Positions 31,597-40,561 of a stretch of 64,000 bases of DNA are shown in pieces (position 1 is the stretch's first letter; each line of letters opens with the position of its first letter). Source of the DNA: Prado023 sp963736425. Its GTDB lineage: Bacteria > Actinomycetota > Actinomycetes > S36-B12 > CAIYMF01. Below the pieces are notes generated by a model. That model saw nothing but the letters and a program-made list of their open reading frames with translations. It did no database searches and was not told where the DNA came from. The stretch is taken from assembly GCA_963736425.1 (NCBI GenBank), contig CAVTOX010000014.1, positions 1 to 64,000 on the forward strand, read 5' to 3'. The translations under genes were made by a program, and so were the position numbers.

Positions 31597-34323
31597 TCAC
31601 CCGCCGCCCTCGCTGTTGCCGGCGTCAGCGGCGGTCGGATCCCACAGGCGGTAGCGGTCGAGTGCCTCGCGGACGACCTCGCGGCCGATCTCGCCGCGCT
31701 CGGCCAGTGAGAGCAGCGTGCGCACGACGATCGACTCGGCGTCGACCAGGAAGTGCCGCCGCAGTGCCCCGCGGGTGTCGGACATGCCGAACCCGTCGGT
31801 GCCCAGGGTGGCGAAGTCGCTCGGGACCCACTTGCGGATCAGGTCGGGCAGGGCGTGCATGTAGTCCGACACGGCCACGACCGGCCCGGGCCGGCCCTCC
31901 AGCCGCGTGGTCACGTAGGGCACGGTCAGCTCGCCGGTCGGGTCGAACAGGTTGTGCTTGTCGCTGGCCAGGCCGTCCTTGCGCAACTCGGTCCAGGACG
32001 TCACGGACCAGACGTCGGCGGCCACGCCCCAGTCCTCGGCGAGCATCTCCTGGGCCTTCAGCGCCCACGGCACCCCGACGCCTGAGGCCATGATCTGGGC
32101 CTTGAGTGCGTGCTCGGCGGTCGACGGATTGAGCAGGTACATGCCACGCAGCAGGCCGTCGACGTCGAGGCCCTCGGGCTGCGGCGGCATGACGTAGGGC
32201 TCGTTGTAGAGAGTGATGTAGTAGAAGACGTTCTCGGAGTCCTCGCCGTACATCCGACGCAGCCCGTCCTGGACGATGTACCCGATCTCGTAGGCGTAGG
32301 CCGGGTCGTAGGCCACCACCGCGGGGTTGGTCATCGCGATGACGTGGCTGTGGCCGTCCTCGTGCTGCAGGCCCTCGCCGTTGAGGGTGGTCCTTCCCGC
32401 CGTGGCACCCATCACGAAGCCGCGCACCATCTGGTCGCCGGCCAGCCACAGGGAGTCGGCGGTGCGCTGGAAGCCGAACATCGAGTAGAAGATGTAGACG
32501 GGGATCATCGGCTGGTCATGGGTCGAGTACGCCGATCCGACCGCCGCGAACGACGCCACCGAGCCGGCCTCGTCGATGCCCTCATGCAGGATCTGGCCGT
32601 TGGTGGCCTCCTTGTACGACAGCATCAGGTCGCGGTCCACCGACAGGTAGTTCTGCCCCTTCGGGTTGTAGATCTTCAGGGTCGGGAACAGCGCATCCAT
32701 GCCGAACGTGCGCGCCTCGTCGGGGATGATCGGGACGAAGCGGTAGCCGATCTCCGGGTCCCGGGTGAGGTCCTTGAAGAGCCGCACGAAGGTCATCGTC
32801 GTGGCGACCTCCTGCTTGCCCGAGCCGCGCGTGACGATGTCGTAGGTCTTCTGCGGCGGCTGGGCCAGGGGTCGAGACGTCGCCTGCCTGCGGGGCATCG
32901 AGCCACCGAGGGCGGCTCTGCGCTCCATCATGTACTGGGTCTGCGGGTCGTCCGGGCCGGGCTTGTAGTAGGGCGGCAGGTACTTGTCGAGCTTGTCGTC
33001 GGGGATCGGGATCTGCAGGCGGTCGCGGAATGTGCGCAGGTCCTCCAGCGACAGCTTCTTCATCTGGTGGGTCGCGTTGCGGCTCTCGAAGTGCTGGCCC
33101 AGTGACCAGCCCTTGATCGTCTTGGCCAGGATCACCGTCGGCTGCCCGGTGTGGCTCACGGCAGTGCGGTATGCCGAGTAGAGCTTGCGGTAGTCCATGC
33201 CCCCGCGCTTGAGCGCCCACAGCTGGTCGTCGGGGATGTCGGCGACCATGGCGGCGACCCGTGGGTCGCGGCCGAAGAAGTTCTTGCGCAGGAACGCGAC
33301 GTCCTCACCGCGGTAGGTCTGGTAGTCGCCGTCGGTCGTGTTGTTCATCAGGGCGACCAGCGCCCCGTCGGTGTCGCGGGCGAGCAGCCGGTCCCAGCCG
33401 CGGCCCCAGATCACCTTGATGACGTTCCAGCCGGCACCGCGGAAGTTCGACTCCAGCTCCTGGATGATGTTGCCGTTGCCGCGGACGGGGCCGTCGAGGC
33501 GCTGCAGGTTGCAGTTGATGACGAACGTGAGGTTGTCCAGGCCCTCGCGCGCGGCGAGGCTGATGTTGCCCAGCGACTCCGGCTCGTCGGTCTCGCCGTC
33601 GCCGAGGAAGGCCCACACGCGCTGCTGGCTGGTGTCCTTGATCCCGCGGTTGAGCAGGTACCGGTTGAAGCGGGCCTGGTAGATGGCGTGCAGCGGGCCC
33701 AGGCCCATCGACACGGTCGGGAACTGCCAGAAGTCCGGCATGAGGCGGGGGTGCGGGTAGCTGGGCAGGCTGCCGGCCGGGTGCGAGAGCTCCTGGCGGA
33801 AGCCGTCGAGCTGGTCCTCGCTGAGGACGCCCTCGAGGTACGCGCGGGCGTAGATGCCGGGGGAGGCGTGGCCCTGGAAGAAGATCTGGTCGCCGCCGCC
33901 GGGTGCATCGGGGCCGCGGAAGAAGTGGTTGAACCCGACCTCGTACATGGCCGCCGACGAGGCGTAGGACGAGATGTGGCCGCCGACCCCCACACCGGGG
34001 CGCTGCGCGCGGTGCACCAGCATGGCCGCGTTCCAGCGGGTCGCCGCGCGGATCTTGTACTCCATCGACTCGTCGCCGGGGAAGGACGGCTCCTTGTCCG
34101 GCGAGATCGTGTTGATGTAGTCGGTGCTGCGCAGGGCGGGCACGCCGACGCTGCGCTCAGCCGAGCGCCGCAGCAGCTCGAGCATCAGGTATCGGGCACG
34201 GGTGGGGCCGGCGTTGTCGACGACCGCGTCGAGGGACTCGAGCCACTCGCTGGTCTCTGCGGGGTCGGCGTCGACGTACTGGTCGGGCAGGCCACCGGGC
34301 ATCAGCGGGTCGTAGTCGGTCAC
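31597..34323 (-). CDS. aceE: Pyruvate dehydrogenase E1 component, homodimeric
   Basis: AceE decarboxylates pyruvate with thiamine diphosphate and passes acetyl to the lipoyl E2. This 908-residue protein is the single-chain (alpha2) type used by Actinomycetes and enterics. ThDP-fold markers include VGGHISSYASSA, FFQGHASPGIYARA, FLGDGETDEPES with the metal-binding GDGE, NCNLQRLDGPVRGNG, and the SYKEATNGQILHEGIDEAG and GRTTLNGEGLQHEDGHS segments. The GTG at 34323 follows GAGAGG. The gene is divergent from DUF3052. E2 and E3 genes are not in the window. Confidence 0.97.
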   Translation of the reverse strand: MTDYDPLMPGGLPDQYVDADPAETSEWLESLDAVVDNAGPTRARYLMLELLRRSAERSVGVPALRSTDYINTISPDKEPSFPGDESMEYKIRAATRWNAAMLVHRAQRPGVGVGGHISSYASSAAMYEVGFNHFFRGPDAPGGGDQIFFQGHASPGIYARAYLEGVLSEDQLDGFRQELSHPAGSLPSYPHPRLMPDFWQFPTVSMGLGPLHAIYQARFNRYLLNRGIKDTSQQRVWAFLGDGETDEPESLGNISLAAREGLDNLTFVINCNLQRLDGPVRGNGNIIQELESNFRGAGWNVIKVIWGRGWDRLLARDTDGALVALMNNTTDGDYQTYRGEDVAFLRKNFFGRDPRVAAMVADIPDDQLWALKRGGMDYRKLYSAYRTAVSHTGQPTVILAKTIKGWSLGQHFESRNATHQMKKLSLEDLRTFRDRLQIPIPDDKLDKYLPPYYKPGPDDPQTQYMMERRAALGGSMPRRQATSRPLAQPPQKTYDIVTRGSGKQEVATTMTFVRLFKDLTRDPEIGYRFVPIIPDEARTFGMDALFPTLKIYNPKGQNYLSVDRDLMLSYKEATNGQILHEGIDEAGSVASFAAVGSAYSTHDQPMIPVYIFYSMFGFQRTADSLWLAGDQMVRGFVMGATAGRTTLNGEGLQHEDGHSHVIAMTNPAVVAYDPAYAYEIGYIVQDGLRRMYGEDSENVFYYITLYNEPYVMPPQPEGLDVDGLLRGMYLLNPSTAEHALKAQIMASGVGVPWALKAQEMLAEDWGVAADVWSVTSWTELRKDGLASDKHNLFDPTGELTVPYVTTRLEGRPGPVVAVSDYMHALPDLIRKWVPSDFATLGTDGFGMSDTRGALRRHFLVDAESIVVRTLLSLAERGEIGREVVREALDRYRLWDPTAADAGNSEGGG

Positions 34324-34489
34324 GTGGGCAACCTCTCGGATCGTGGTCAGGTGCAGCGGGGGCAACTATTCCGCTTCCCAGCGGCACGTGCGCGTTGAGG
34401 TGGGCTTTGGCGCCCTTCTCGCACCATACTTGCGCCCAACGGCGCCGCACGACCGTGCGGAGCTGGTGACACGAGGTGAGGGGACACAG

Positions 34490-34903
34490 GTGGGTACAAC
34501 GGCCGACGACGCCGATCAGGCATCGGCGTTGGCCAAGCGGCTGGGCATGAGCACGGGACAGACCGTCCAGGAGATCGGGTACGACACCGACACTGACGAT
34601 CTGGTTGCCGATGCCGTGATCGCCGGAACTGGGGAGCAGGCAGTCGACGAGGACTTCGATGGAGTCGTCGACATGGTCCTGCTGTGGTGGCGTGAGGACG
34701 ACGGGGACCTCGCCGACGCCATGGTTGACGCGAAGTCCCCGCTGGCGGACAACGGGGTCGTATGGCTCCTGACTCCCAAGTTCGGACGCGAGGGGGCCCT
34801 GGAGCCGGCCGACGTCGCCGACGCCGCGGCAACCTCGGGACTGCGACGTACGACGTCGGTGACGCTTGCCCACTGGCAGGCCGTCAGGCTCGTCTCGCGG
34901 TAG
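34490..34903 (+). CDS. DUF3052 family protein
   Basis: This 137-residue acidic protein has ALAKRLGMSTGQTVQEIGYDTDTDD, then DEDFDGVVDMVLLWWREDDGDLAD and NGVVWLLTPKFGREG, the DUF3052 pattern. Its divergent position beside aceE recurs in Actinomycetes as far as I recall (established synteny, not checked here). The GTG at 34490, behind GAGGTGAGGGG, gives the family-length protein; upstream codons look untranslated. The role is unknown. Confidence 0.88.
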   Translation: MGTTADDADQASALAKRLGMSTGQTVQEIGYDTDTDDLVADAVIAGTGEQAVDEDFDGVVDMVLLWWREDDGDLADAMVDAKSPLADNGVVWLLTPKFGREGALEPADVADAAATSGLRRTTSVTLAHWQAVRLVSR

Positions 34904-34974
34904 CTGGGGCCGGCGCTCGCGACGGTGCGGGATGGTTCGAGACGCCCCGCGCGTGAGGCTCCGCGCGCCAGACG

Positions 34975-35898
34975 TCAGCGGCGGAGCCGGCCGAACAGCC
35001 CGCCGACGGCATCGACCACCGTGAGTGCGCGACCGACCGCGCCCATGGGGGGTATGCCCGGCACGCCGTCGAGCACGGGTGCGAGGCGCACGAGGCCCCC
35101 GAGGTCACGTACGCGCAGCTCACCCGTCCGGTAGAGGTGCCCCACATTGGCCCGCCCGCTGGTGGCATCGATCACCATGCGGGTCGGTGCCAGCACGCCG
35201 GGGCCCATGTTCGGGTCCTCGTCGAGCTCGGCGGTGCGCCAGTGCCCCGCGCGTGCGCCCGCACCGACGATCCTCTCCGGGGTCACAGCGGTGAACGACC
35301 CGGTGATGTGCTTGCGTCCCGCGAGGGCGCCCGTGGCGTCGATCAGGGCGAACAGCCCGATGCCCAGGAGCTCGTCGGGTGCCGTCGTGCCGCACTGCTC
35401 GAGGTCGAGTGCGGCAATGCTCAGCTGGTAGGTCATTGCGTTCATGACCGTCAGGACCGGGAGCGGTCCCAAGGGGGAGGACGTGTGCACCAACCCCCAG
35501 GTCGCGGGAGCATCTGAGCCGAGCCACTCGTGGGTGGTGGTCCGCGCCGCCGCCAGGCCGGCACGGACGTCGTCGAACGGGAGGTCGGCCGTGGCGAGCC
35601 GGACCTGCTCGTCCACGGTATCGGCGTCGTAGTACGCGGCGTCGCCGTCATGGGCATCGGCCAGGAGGTCGCCCAGCCTGCGCCCCGACTCCCACTCCCC
35701 GAGGCGGGCGATCAGCTCGCGAGCCGTCCAGCCCTGCTTGCGCGATGGCGCATCGGGATCCACCTCGGCAGCAACGCCCTCGAACAGCTCCCACGCCCGG
35801 TCGATGTCGCCCGCCAGGGTGGCGAGGTCGCCGGAGGCAAGGCCGTGCTCGTGGAGGTCCGGCTCCAGCCCGGGTGGGAGCGGATGCGCGTCGGCCAT
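34975..35898 (-). CDS. Maleylpyruvate isomerase/TIGR03083-like protein
   Basis: This 307-residue protein begins with a DinB-like helical bundle (WELFEGVAAEVDPDAPSRKQGWTARELIARLGEWESGRRLGDLLAD) as in TIGR03083/mycothiol-dependent maleylpyruvate isomerase relatives, followed by an SCP2-like C-terminal half. The metal-binding His of the DinB fold is not obvious (LGEWE for the usual H-x-x-D/E), so catalysis is doubtful. The ATG at 35898 starts it; codons further upstream look untranslated. Divergent from the peroxiredoxin gene with a 69-nt gap. Confidence 0.7.
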   Translation of the reverse strand: MADAHPLPPGLEPDLHEHGLASGDLATLAGDIDRAWELFEGVAAEVDPDAPSRKQGWTARELIARLGEWESGRRLGDLLADAHDGDAAYYDADTVDEQVRLATADLPFDDVRAGLAAARTTTHEWLGSDAPATWGLVHTSSPLGPLPVLTVMNAMTYQLSIAALDLEQCGTTAPDELLGIGLFALIDATGALAGRKHITGSFTAVTPERIVGAGARAGHWRTAELDEDPNMGPGVLAPTRMVIDATSGRANVGHLYRTGELRVRDLGGLVRLAPVLDGVPGIPPMGAVGRALTVVDAVGGLFGRLRR

Positions 35899-35967
35899 TG
35901 GCCAATCCTGCCAGTGCGATGCAGGATTGGCGCACCTAGGCGGTGCCCACAACGAGGAGGAACTGAG

Positions 35968-36424
35968 ATGTCTGTCACGGTCGGCCAGGAGGCCCCGGAT
36001 TTCACGCTGGTGAACCAGGACGGTGAATCGGTCACGCTGTCTGACCTGCGCGGCCGCAAGGTGGTGCTGGTGTTCTACCCCTTCGCCTTCTCGGGTCTGT
36101 GCACCGACGAATGGTGCAACGTGCGCGACCGGATCGGCTGCCTTCGACGACGACACCGTGCTCCTCGGGATCTCTGTGGACAGCAAGCACGCACTCAAGG
36201 CGTACAAGGCGGCCGAGGGCCTCGGCTACGACCTGCTCAGCGACTTCTGGCCGCACGGCGCCGTCGCCCAGGAGTACGGGGTGTTCCTGCCCGACCGCGG
36301 CATGGCCACGCGCGCCTCGTTCGTCCTCGACCGTGACGGCGTGGTGCGTTGGGCGGTCGTCGGCGGCACCGGCGACGTCCGCAACCCCGAGGACTACCGC
36401 GAGGCGTTGGCCGCGATCGCCTGA
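35968..36424 (+). CDS. Peroxiredoxin (AhpE/Bcp-like), one-base frameshift
   Basis: The peroxiredoxin reduces hydroperoxides. The start is well supported (GAGGAGG 7 nt before the ATG). QEAPDFTLVNQDGESVTLSDLRGRKVVLVFYPFAFSGLCTDEWC carries the peroxidatic Cys and a second Cys four residues on. After VRDRI one extra G (36136/36137) shifts the frame; without it AAFDDDTVLLGISVDSKHALKAYK continues to the end at 36424, giving about 151 residues, the normal AhpE length. The rest shows no decay, so a sequence error is likely. Confidence 0.8.
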
Positions 36425-36475
36425 CCCCGGGTGGGGCGCCGCCGCACAGCGCAGACCCTCCGCGAAGGTTCGAGA

Positions 36476-36519
36476 CCCTCCGCGCAGACCGGGAAGGTCT
36501 GCGCTTTCGCGGAGGGTTT
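36476..36519 (+). terminator. Nested hairpin terminator
   Basis: CCCTCCGCG (36476-36484) pairs with CGCGGAGGG (36508-36516); inside it GCGCAGACC (36482-36490) pairs with GGTCTGCGC (36496-36504) around GGGAA. TTTG follows. A second copy of GACCCTCCGCG lies 20 nt upstream (36454-36464), allowing an alternative fold. It probably ends the peroxiredoxin transcript. Confidence 0.65.
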
Positions 36520-36582
36520 GCTGGTGGGGCGTGACCACGCGGCGCTTTGGTGGTTCTCGGCTTCGTGCGTACCCTTGCCCGC

Positions 36583-36658
36583 GGGCCCGTGGCGCAGCTG
36601 GTAGCGCAACCCGCTTACACCGGGTAGGTCGTCGGTTCGAGCCCGGCCGGGCCCACCA
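36583..36658 (+). tRNA. tRNA-Val (TAC)
   Basis: The gene begins GGGCCCGTGGCGCAGC, has anticodon TAC in the loop CTTACAC, a T arm GTCGG-TTCGAGC-CCGGC and 3' strand CGGGCCC with discriminator A. CCA is encoded (36656-36658). The 7-bp acceptor is perfect. Confidence 0.95.
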
Positions 36659-36731
36659 CCGCATGTGCGTCAGTGACGCTGGGCGCCTGAACGGGCGCCT
36701 CTTCCAGCGCGCGGCGGGTAGTCTGCGGGAC

Positions 36732-37904
36732 GTGCCCGACCCCTCCTCCGCCGCGACGCTGGGCAATGTCGTGACGCTGTTGCACCGTCGCTACGACCCG
36801 CGGACGGCCGACTCCTGGGACCGCGTCGGACTCGTCTGTGGCGACCCTGATGAGCGCGTCGAGCAGGTGATGTTCGCCGTCGACCCGGTGGCGGCCGTGG
36901 TCGACGAGGCGATCGCCGACGGCGTGCAGCTGCTCGTGACGCACCACCCGCTGTTCCTGTCCGGGGTGCACGGCATCCCCGCCGACGACGCCAAGGGCCG
37001 GATCGTGCACCGCCTGGTACGTGCCGGGATCGGCCTGCTGGCCGCGCACACGAACGCCGACAACGCCCGGCCCGGGGTCTCGGATGCCATCGCCGCCGCG
37101 CTCGGCCTGGCCCGGGTCGCGCCTCTCGAACCGCTCGGGGCCGAGCCGGACCCGATGGACAAGTACATCGTCTTCGTCCCGGTCGCCGACACCGAGGCGC
37201 TCATCGACGCGATGGCCGCCGCTGGTGCGGGCCAGATCGGCGACTACGACCGTGCGGCGTTCTCCGCACCGGGCACCGGGACGTTCCGCCCCCTGGCGGG
37301 CGCGAACCCGACGATCGGGACGATCGGCCGGATCGAGTCGGTCGCGGAGTCGATGCTGCAGATGGTCGCGCCCCGACGCCGACGGGCCGACGTCATCGCC
37401 GCCCTGCGCGCTGCCCACCCCTACGAGGAGCCGGCGTTCGACGTGATCGCGCTGGCCGACGTCCCCAGCGGGCGTGGGGGCGGCCGAGTCGGCGAGCTGG
37501 CCGAGCCGATGTCCCTCGCGGATTTCGCCGACATCGTCGCCGCCACGCTTCCCACCACCGCCCAGGGCGTACGGGCGGCCGGGGATCCGAATCGGGTCAT
37601 CCGCCGGGTCGCGATCTGCGGGGGTTCCGGCGACTCCATGCTCGGCGCCGCGAGCGCGGCCGGCGCCGACGTGTACCTCACCTCCGACCTGCGCCACCAT
37701 CGCGCCAGCGAGCACCTGGAGGCCGGTGGCTGCGCGCTGGTCGACGTCGCGCACTGGGCGGCGGAGTGGATGTGGCTGCCGCAGGCCGCGCGGCTCCTCG
37801 AGCAGGACGCCGCCGCCGCCGGCTACTCCGTGGGCACTACCGTGTCCACCACCGTCACCGATCCGTGGACGTTCCACGTGGGGAGGCCCACCGATGCGCG
37901 CTGA
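36732..37904 (+). CDS. Nif3-like dinuclear metal centre hexameric protein
   Basis: This 390-residue Nif3/YqfO-type protein has the paired metal motifs LLVTHHPLF and LLAAHTNAD early and DVAHWAAEW late, with an inserted central PII-like domain (about residues 140-240, YIVFVPVADTEALIDAMAAAGAGQIGDYD) that marks the longer YqfO form. The family is annotated as GTP cyclohydrolase I type 2, but the activity is not settled. The GTG at 36732 begins 73 nt after tRNA-Val. It overlaps the zinc-ribbon gene by 11 nt and heads a coupled three-gene operon. Confidence 0.9.
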   Translation: MPDPSSAATLGNVVTLLHRRYDPRTADSWDRVGLVCGDPDERVEQVMFAVDPVAAVVDEAIADGVQLLVTHHPLFLSGVHGIPADDAKGRIVHRLVRAGIGLLAAHTNADNARPGVSDAIAAALGLARVAPLEPLGAEPDPMDKYIVFVPVADTEALIDAMAAAGAGQIGDYDRAAFSAPGTGTFRPLAGANPTIGTIGRIESVAESMLQMVAPRRRRADVIAALRAAHPYEEPAFDVIALADVPSGRGGGRVGELAEPMSLADFADIVAATLPTTAQGVRAAGDPNRVIRRVAICGGSGDSMLGAASAAGADVYLTSDLRHHRASEHLEAGGCALVDVAHWAAEWMWLPQAARLLEQDAAAAGYSVGTTVSTTVTDPWTFHVGRPTDAR

Positions 37905-38637
37905 TGCCGCTGCCCAGCTCCGACTGCTCGACCTGCAGGCCCTGGACACCGTCCTTGGCCAATTGGCGCACCGCCGTCGCGGGGTCCCGCAGATCGCCGA
38001 GCTCGTGGCGCTCGATGCGCGCGCGGGGGAGCTGCGCGACCATGAGGTCGCGGTGCGCACCGCCGTGTCGGACCTCGAGCGGGAGATGACCAGGGCCGAG
38101 GCCGACGTCGCCCAGGTCCGGGAGCGGATCGCGCGCGATCAGGCCATGCTCGACGCCGGGTCGGTTGCCTCCGCCCGCCAGCTCGAGGACCTGCAGCGTG
38201 AGATCGGGAACCTGGCCCGGCGGGTCAGCGACCTGGAGGACGCCGAGCTCGAGGTGATGCAGAAGCTCGAGGATGCGCAGACCCGCGCGGCGTCGGCCAC
38301 CGCAGCACTCAACGATCTCGCCGAGGCCAGGCGCACCGCGGAGGGTGCCCGCGATTCGGCGTTCGCCGACATCGATCTCGAGGTCGAGCGGGTCGGGGGC
38401 GAGCGGGCACGGGTGGCGCCGGAGATCCCTGCTGACCTGCTGGCGCTCTACGACCGCATCCGTGCCGGCTCGGGAGGGATCGGCGCCGCGCCCCTGCATC
38501 GCGGACGATGCCAGGGCTGCCAGATCACGCTGACCCCAGCAGACCTCGGTCGGATCCGTGCGGAGCCGGCAGACGAGGTCGTGCGCTGCGAGGAGTGCCG
38601 GCGGATCCTCGTGCGCACCGCCGAGTCCGGCCTGTGA
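37894..38637 (+). CDS. Coiled-coil C4 zinc-ribbon protein (CT398 type)
   Basis: This 247-residue protein has a long helical hairpin coiled coil (residues about 10-170, heptad-rich, REMTRAEADVAQVRERIARDQ) followed by a C-terminal zinc ribbon RCQGCQITL ... RCEECRRIL (two CxxC pairs). The architecture matches CT398/DUF164 proteins, which occur next to nif3 and rnhA in Actinomycetes. A role with RNA polymerase or envelope machinery has been proposed for relatives but is unsettled. Both ends overlap neighbours (11 nt upstream, GTGA downstream), so its dosage is tied to them. Confidence 0.88.
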   Translation: MRADAAAQLRLLDLQALDTVLGQLAHRRRGVPQIAELVALDARAGELRDHEVAVRTAVSDLEREMTRAEADVAQVRERIARDQAMLDAGSVASARQLEDLQREIGNLARRVSDLEDAELEVMQKLEDAQTRAASATAALNDLAEARRTAEGARDSAFADIDLEVERVGGERARVAPEIPADLLALYDRIRAGSGGIGAAPLHRGRCQGCQITLTPADLGRIRAEPADEVVRCEECRRILVRTAESGL

Positions 38638-39995
38638 GGCACCTGGTCATCGAGGCCGACGGCGGATCCCGGGGCAACCCCGGCCCGGCCGCTTACGGGG
38701 CCGTCGTGCTCGACGCACGCACCGGCGAGATCCTCGTCGAGCTGGCCGACTACCTGGGCATCCAGACGAACAACGTCGCCGAGTACGAGGGCGTGACCGC
38801 CGGCCTGGTGGCCGCGCAGGAGATCGACCCGACCGCGCGGGTCGAGGCGCGCCTGGACTCCAAGCTCGTGGTCGAGCAGCTCTCCGGGGGATGGGCCATC
38901 AAGAACGCCAGGCTGCGTGAGCTCGCCCTGCGCGCCAAGGCGCTGGCCCCACCGGACCGCGTGCGCTTCACATGGGTGCCGCGCGCGCAGAACAAGCGGG
39001 CCGACTCCCTGGCCAACCAGTCGCTGGACGCCGCAGCCGCCGGCCGGCCGGCCAAGATCGAGCGCTGGAACCGGGGGGCTGGTGACCCCGACATCTACGT
39101 CGACGTGGCCGATCACCTGGGCGCCGAGGCGCAGGCCGAAGCGCAGGCAGAGGCAGCCGCCGCTGCGGGGCAGGCGCCCGGGTCGTGGGTGAGCGGGGCG
39201 GTTGCCGCTGAGGCTGGTGCCGCCCAGATCCGGGCCACGTTGCGCGGGGAGCCGACAGGCCCCGACACGGCCGAGCCCGCCCTCTTCGACGCGCCCGTGG
39301 CCCCCGGCGCCTCGTCGAGGAAGATCGTCGGCTGGTCGCGCGCGGACCTCGGCGCGCCGACGACGTTGCTGATGGTGCGCCACGGCGTGACCCAGCAGAG
39401 CATCGAGCACCGGTTCTCCGGCGTCAACGGGTTCGACCCGCCGCTGATCGATCTCGGCCGACGTCAGGCCGAGGCGGCGGCCGAGGAGATGGCGCGCCGC
39501 GGAGGTGCGGACGTCATCGTGTGCTCGCCGCTGCAGCGCACACGGCAGACGGCGGCGATCATCAGCGAGCGGCTGGGGATGGGTGAGCCGATCGTCGTCG
39601 ACGGGATCGCGGAGGCCGACTTCGGCGAGTGGGACTCGCTGAACTTCGCGGAGGTCAAGGAGCGCTGGCCCGATGAGCTGGCCGCGTGGATGGCCTCGAC
39701 CGAGGTGGCGCCGCCCGGCGGGGAGTCGTTCGCGACCGTGCGGCGTCGGGTCGATGCCGCACGCGCTGAACTGGTGGAGAGGTTCCCCCGCCAGCGGGTG
39801 CTGGCCGTGAGCCACGTGACGCCGATCAAGGTCCTGGTGCAGCTCGTTCTGGAAGCCCCGGCGTCGAGCGCCTACCGGTTCGAGCTCGCGCCCTGCTCCC
39901 TGACGACGCTGGCGTGGTGGGCCGACGGAATCAGCACGGTCTTCGGCATGGGGGAGTCCGGGCACCTCCACGGCGTCATGCACGAGACCGCCTGA
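38634..39995 (+). CDS. Bifunctional RNase HI/acid phosphatase
   Basis: This 453-residue fusion has RNase HI in residues 1-150 (EADGGSRGNPGPAAYG with the first Asp, EYEGV Glu, LDSKLVVEQ Asp, KRADSLANQ Asp) and a histidine phosphatase from about 245 (LMVRHGVTQQS, with RHG; AVSHVTPIK with the second His). An Ala/Gln-rich linker (AEAQAEAQAEAAAAAG) joins them. It is the Rv2228c type, where the phosphatase half has been linked to cobalamin (alpha-ribazole phosphate) metabolism. The GTG overlaps the previous stop. Confidence 0.92.
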   Translation: MRHLVIEADGGSRGNPGPAAYGAVVLDARTGEILVELADYLGIQTNNVAEYEGVTAGLVAAQEIDPTARVEARLDSKLVVEQLSGGWAIKNARLRELALRAKALAPPDRVRFTWVPRAQNKRADSLANQSLDAAAAGRPAKIERWNRGAGDPDIYVDVADHLGAEAQAEAQAEAAAAAGQAPGSWVSGAVAAEAGAAQIRATLRGEPTGPDTAEPALFDAPVAPGASSRKIVGWSRADLGAPTTLLMVRHGVTQQSIEHRFSGVNGFDPPLIDLGRRQAEAAAEEMARRGGADVIVCSPLQRTRQTAAIISERLGMGEPIVVDGIAEADFGEWDSLNFAEVKERWPDELAAWMASTEVAPPGGESFATVRRRVDAARAELVERFPRQRVLAVSHVTPIKVLVQLVLEAPASSAYRFELAPCSLTTLAWWADGISTVFGMGESGHLHGVMHETA

Positions 39996-40110
39996 TTGGT
40001 CCGGGTGCGTCCCGGATGCCAGCGTTGGACGGCCCATGGGGTCGCGGATCCCCGGCGTGTCCCAGATGCGCCCGTGCTGGGCTGTGGGAGTCTCGGAGGT
40101 GCTGCAAAGG

Positions 40111-40147
40111 GTTGGGGCTCCTCGATGGTTGAGATCGAGGAGCCCCA
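40111..40147 (+). terminator. Perfect 15-bp hairpin
   Basis: Arms TTGGGGCTCCTCGAT and ATCGAGGAGCCCCAA enclose a 7-nt loop, 116 nt after the RNase H/phosphatase gene, followed by GTTCCGTTC. It is a good intrinsic terminator for that operon. Confidence 0.8.
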
Positions 40148-40561
40148 AGTTCCGTTCAAAGCGTGATAGGTGCCTGTCCTGACGCTCTCGCGTCGGTGAT
40201 TGTCCTGTCCGGCGATTTTGTGTGATCTGCGGCTGCCTTGTGGCTGCTTGCTCGGTTCTTCGCTTCCTTGGGTTTGGTCAACCGTGGTGTTGATCCGTTT
40301 CCTTCGGTGAGCTCGACTTCTCAGTCGTTCTTCCTGCTTCGCTGATCTCGTCGGTGGAACTGTTCACTTGTCGGTCAGACGGTGTATTGCTTTGTTCGGA
40401 ACACGTCTCACGGTAGGGCCCCGCCCGGCCGGAAGCAATACCGGCGGAGGTACTTCTTCAACCGTTCTTCGTCTCAGCCGGGGTGCCCGTCGCGCGTGGG
40501 CGCCGACGACGGTGCTAGGCATGGCCCGACGATGTGCAGTCGATCTCTGGGAGGGTGTGCC
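40148..40561 (+). other. Long pyrimidine-rich leader of the PPK2 gene
   Basis: These 414 nt have no credible gene and are visibly richer in T than their surroundings. A 9-bp pairing is possible between GTATTGCTT (40384-40392) and AAGCAATAC (40433-40441), enclosing a GC-rich inner hairpin. It may be a long 5' leader or hold an uncharacterised RNA. No known riboswitch is recognised. Confidence 0.4.
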
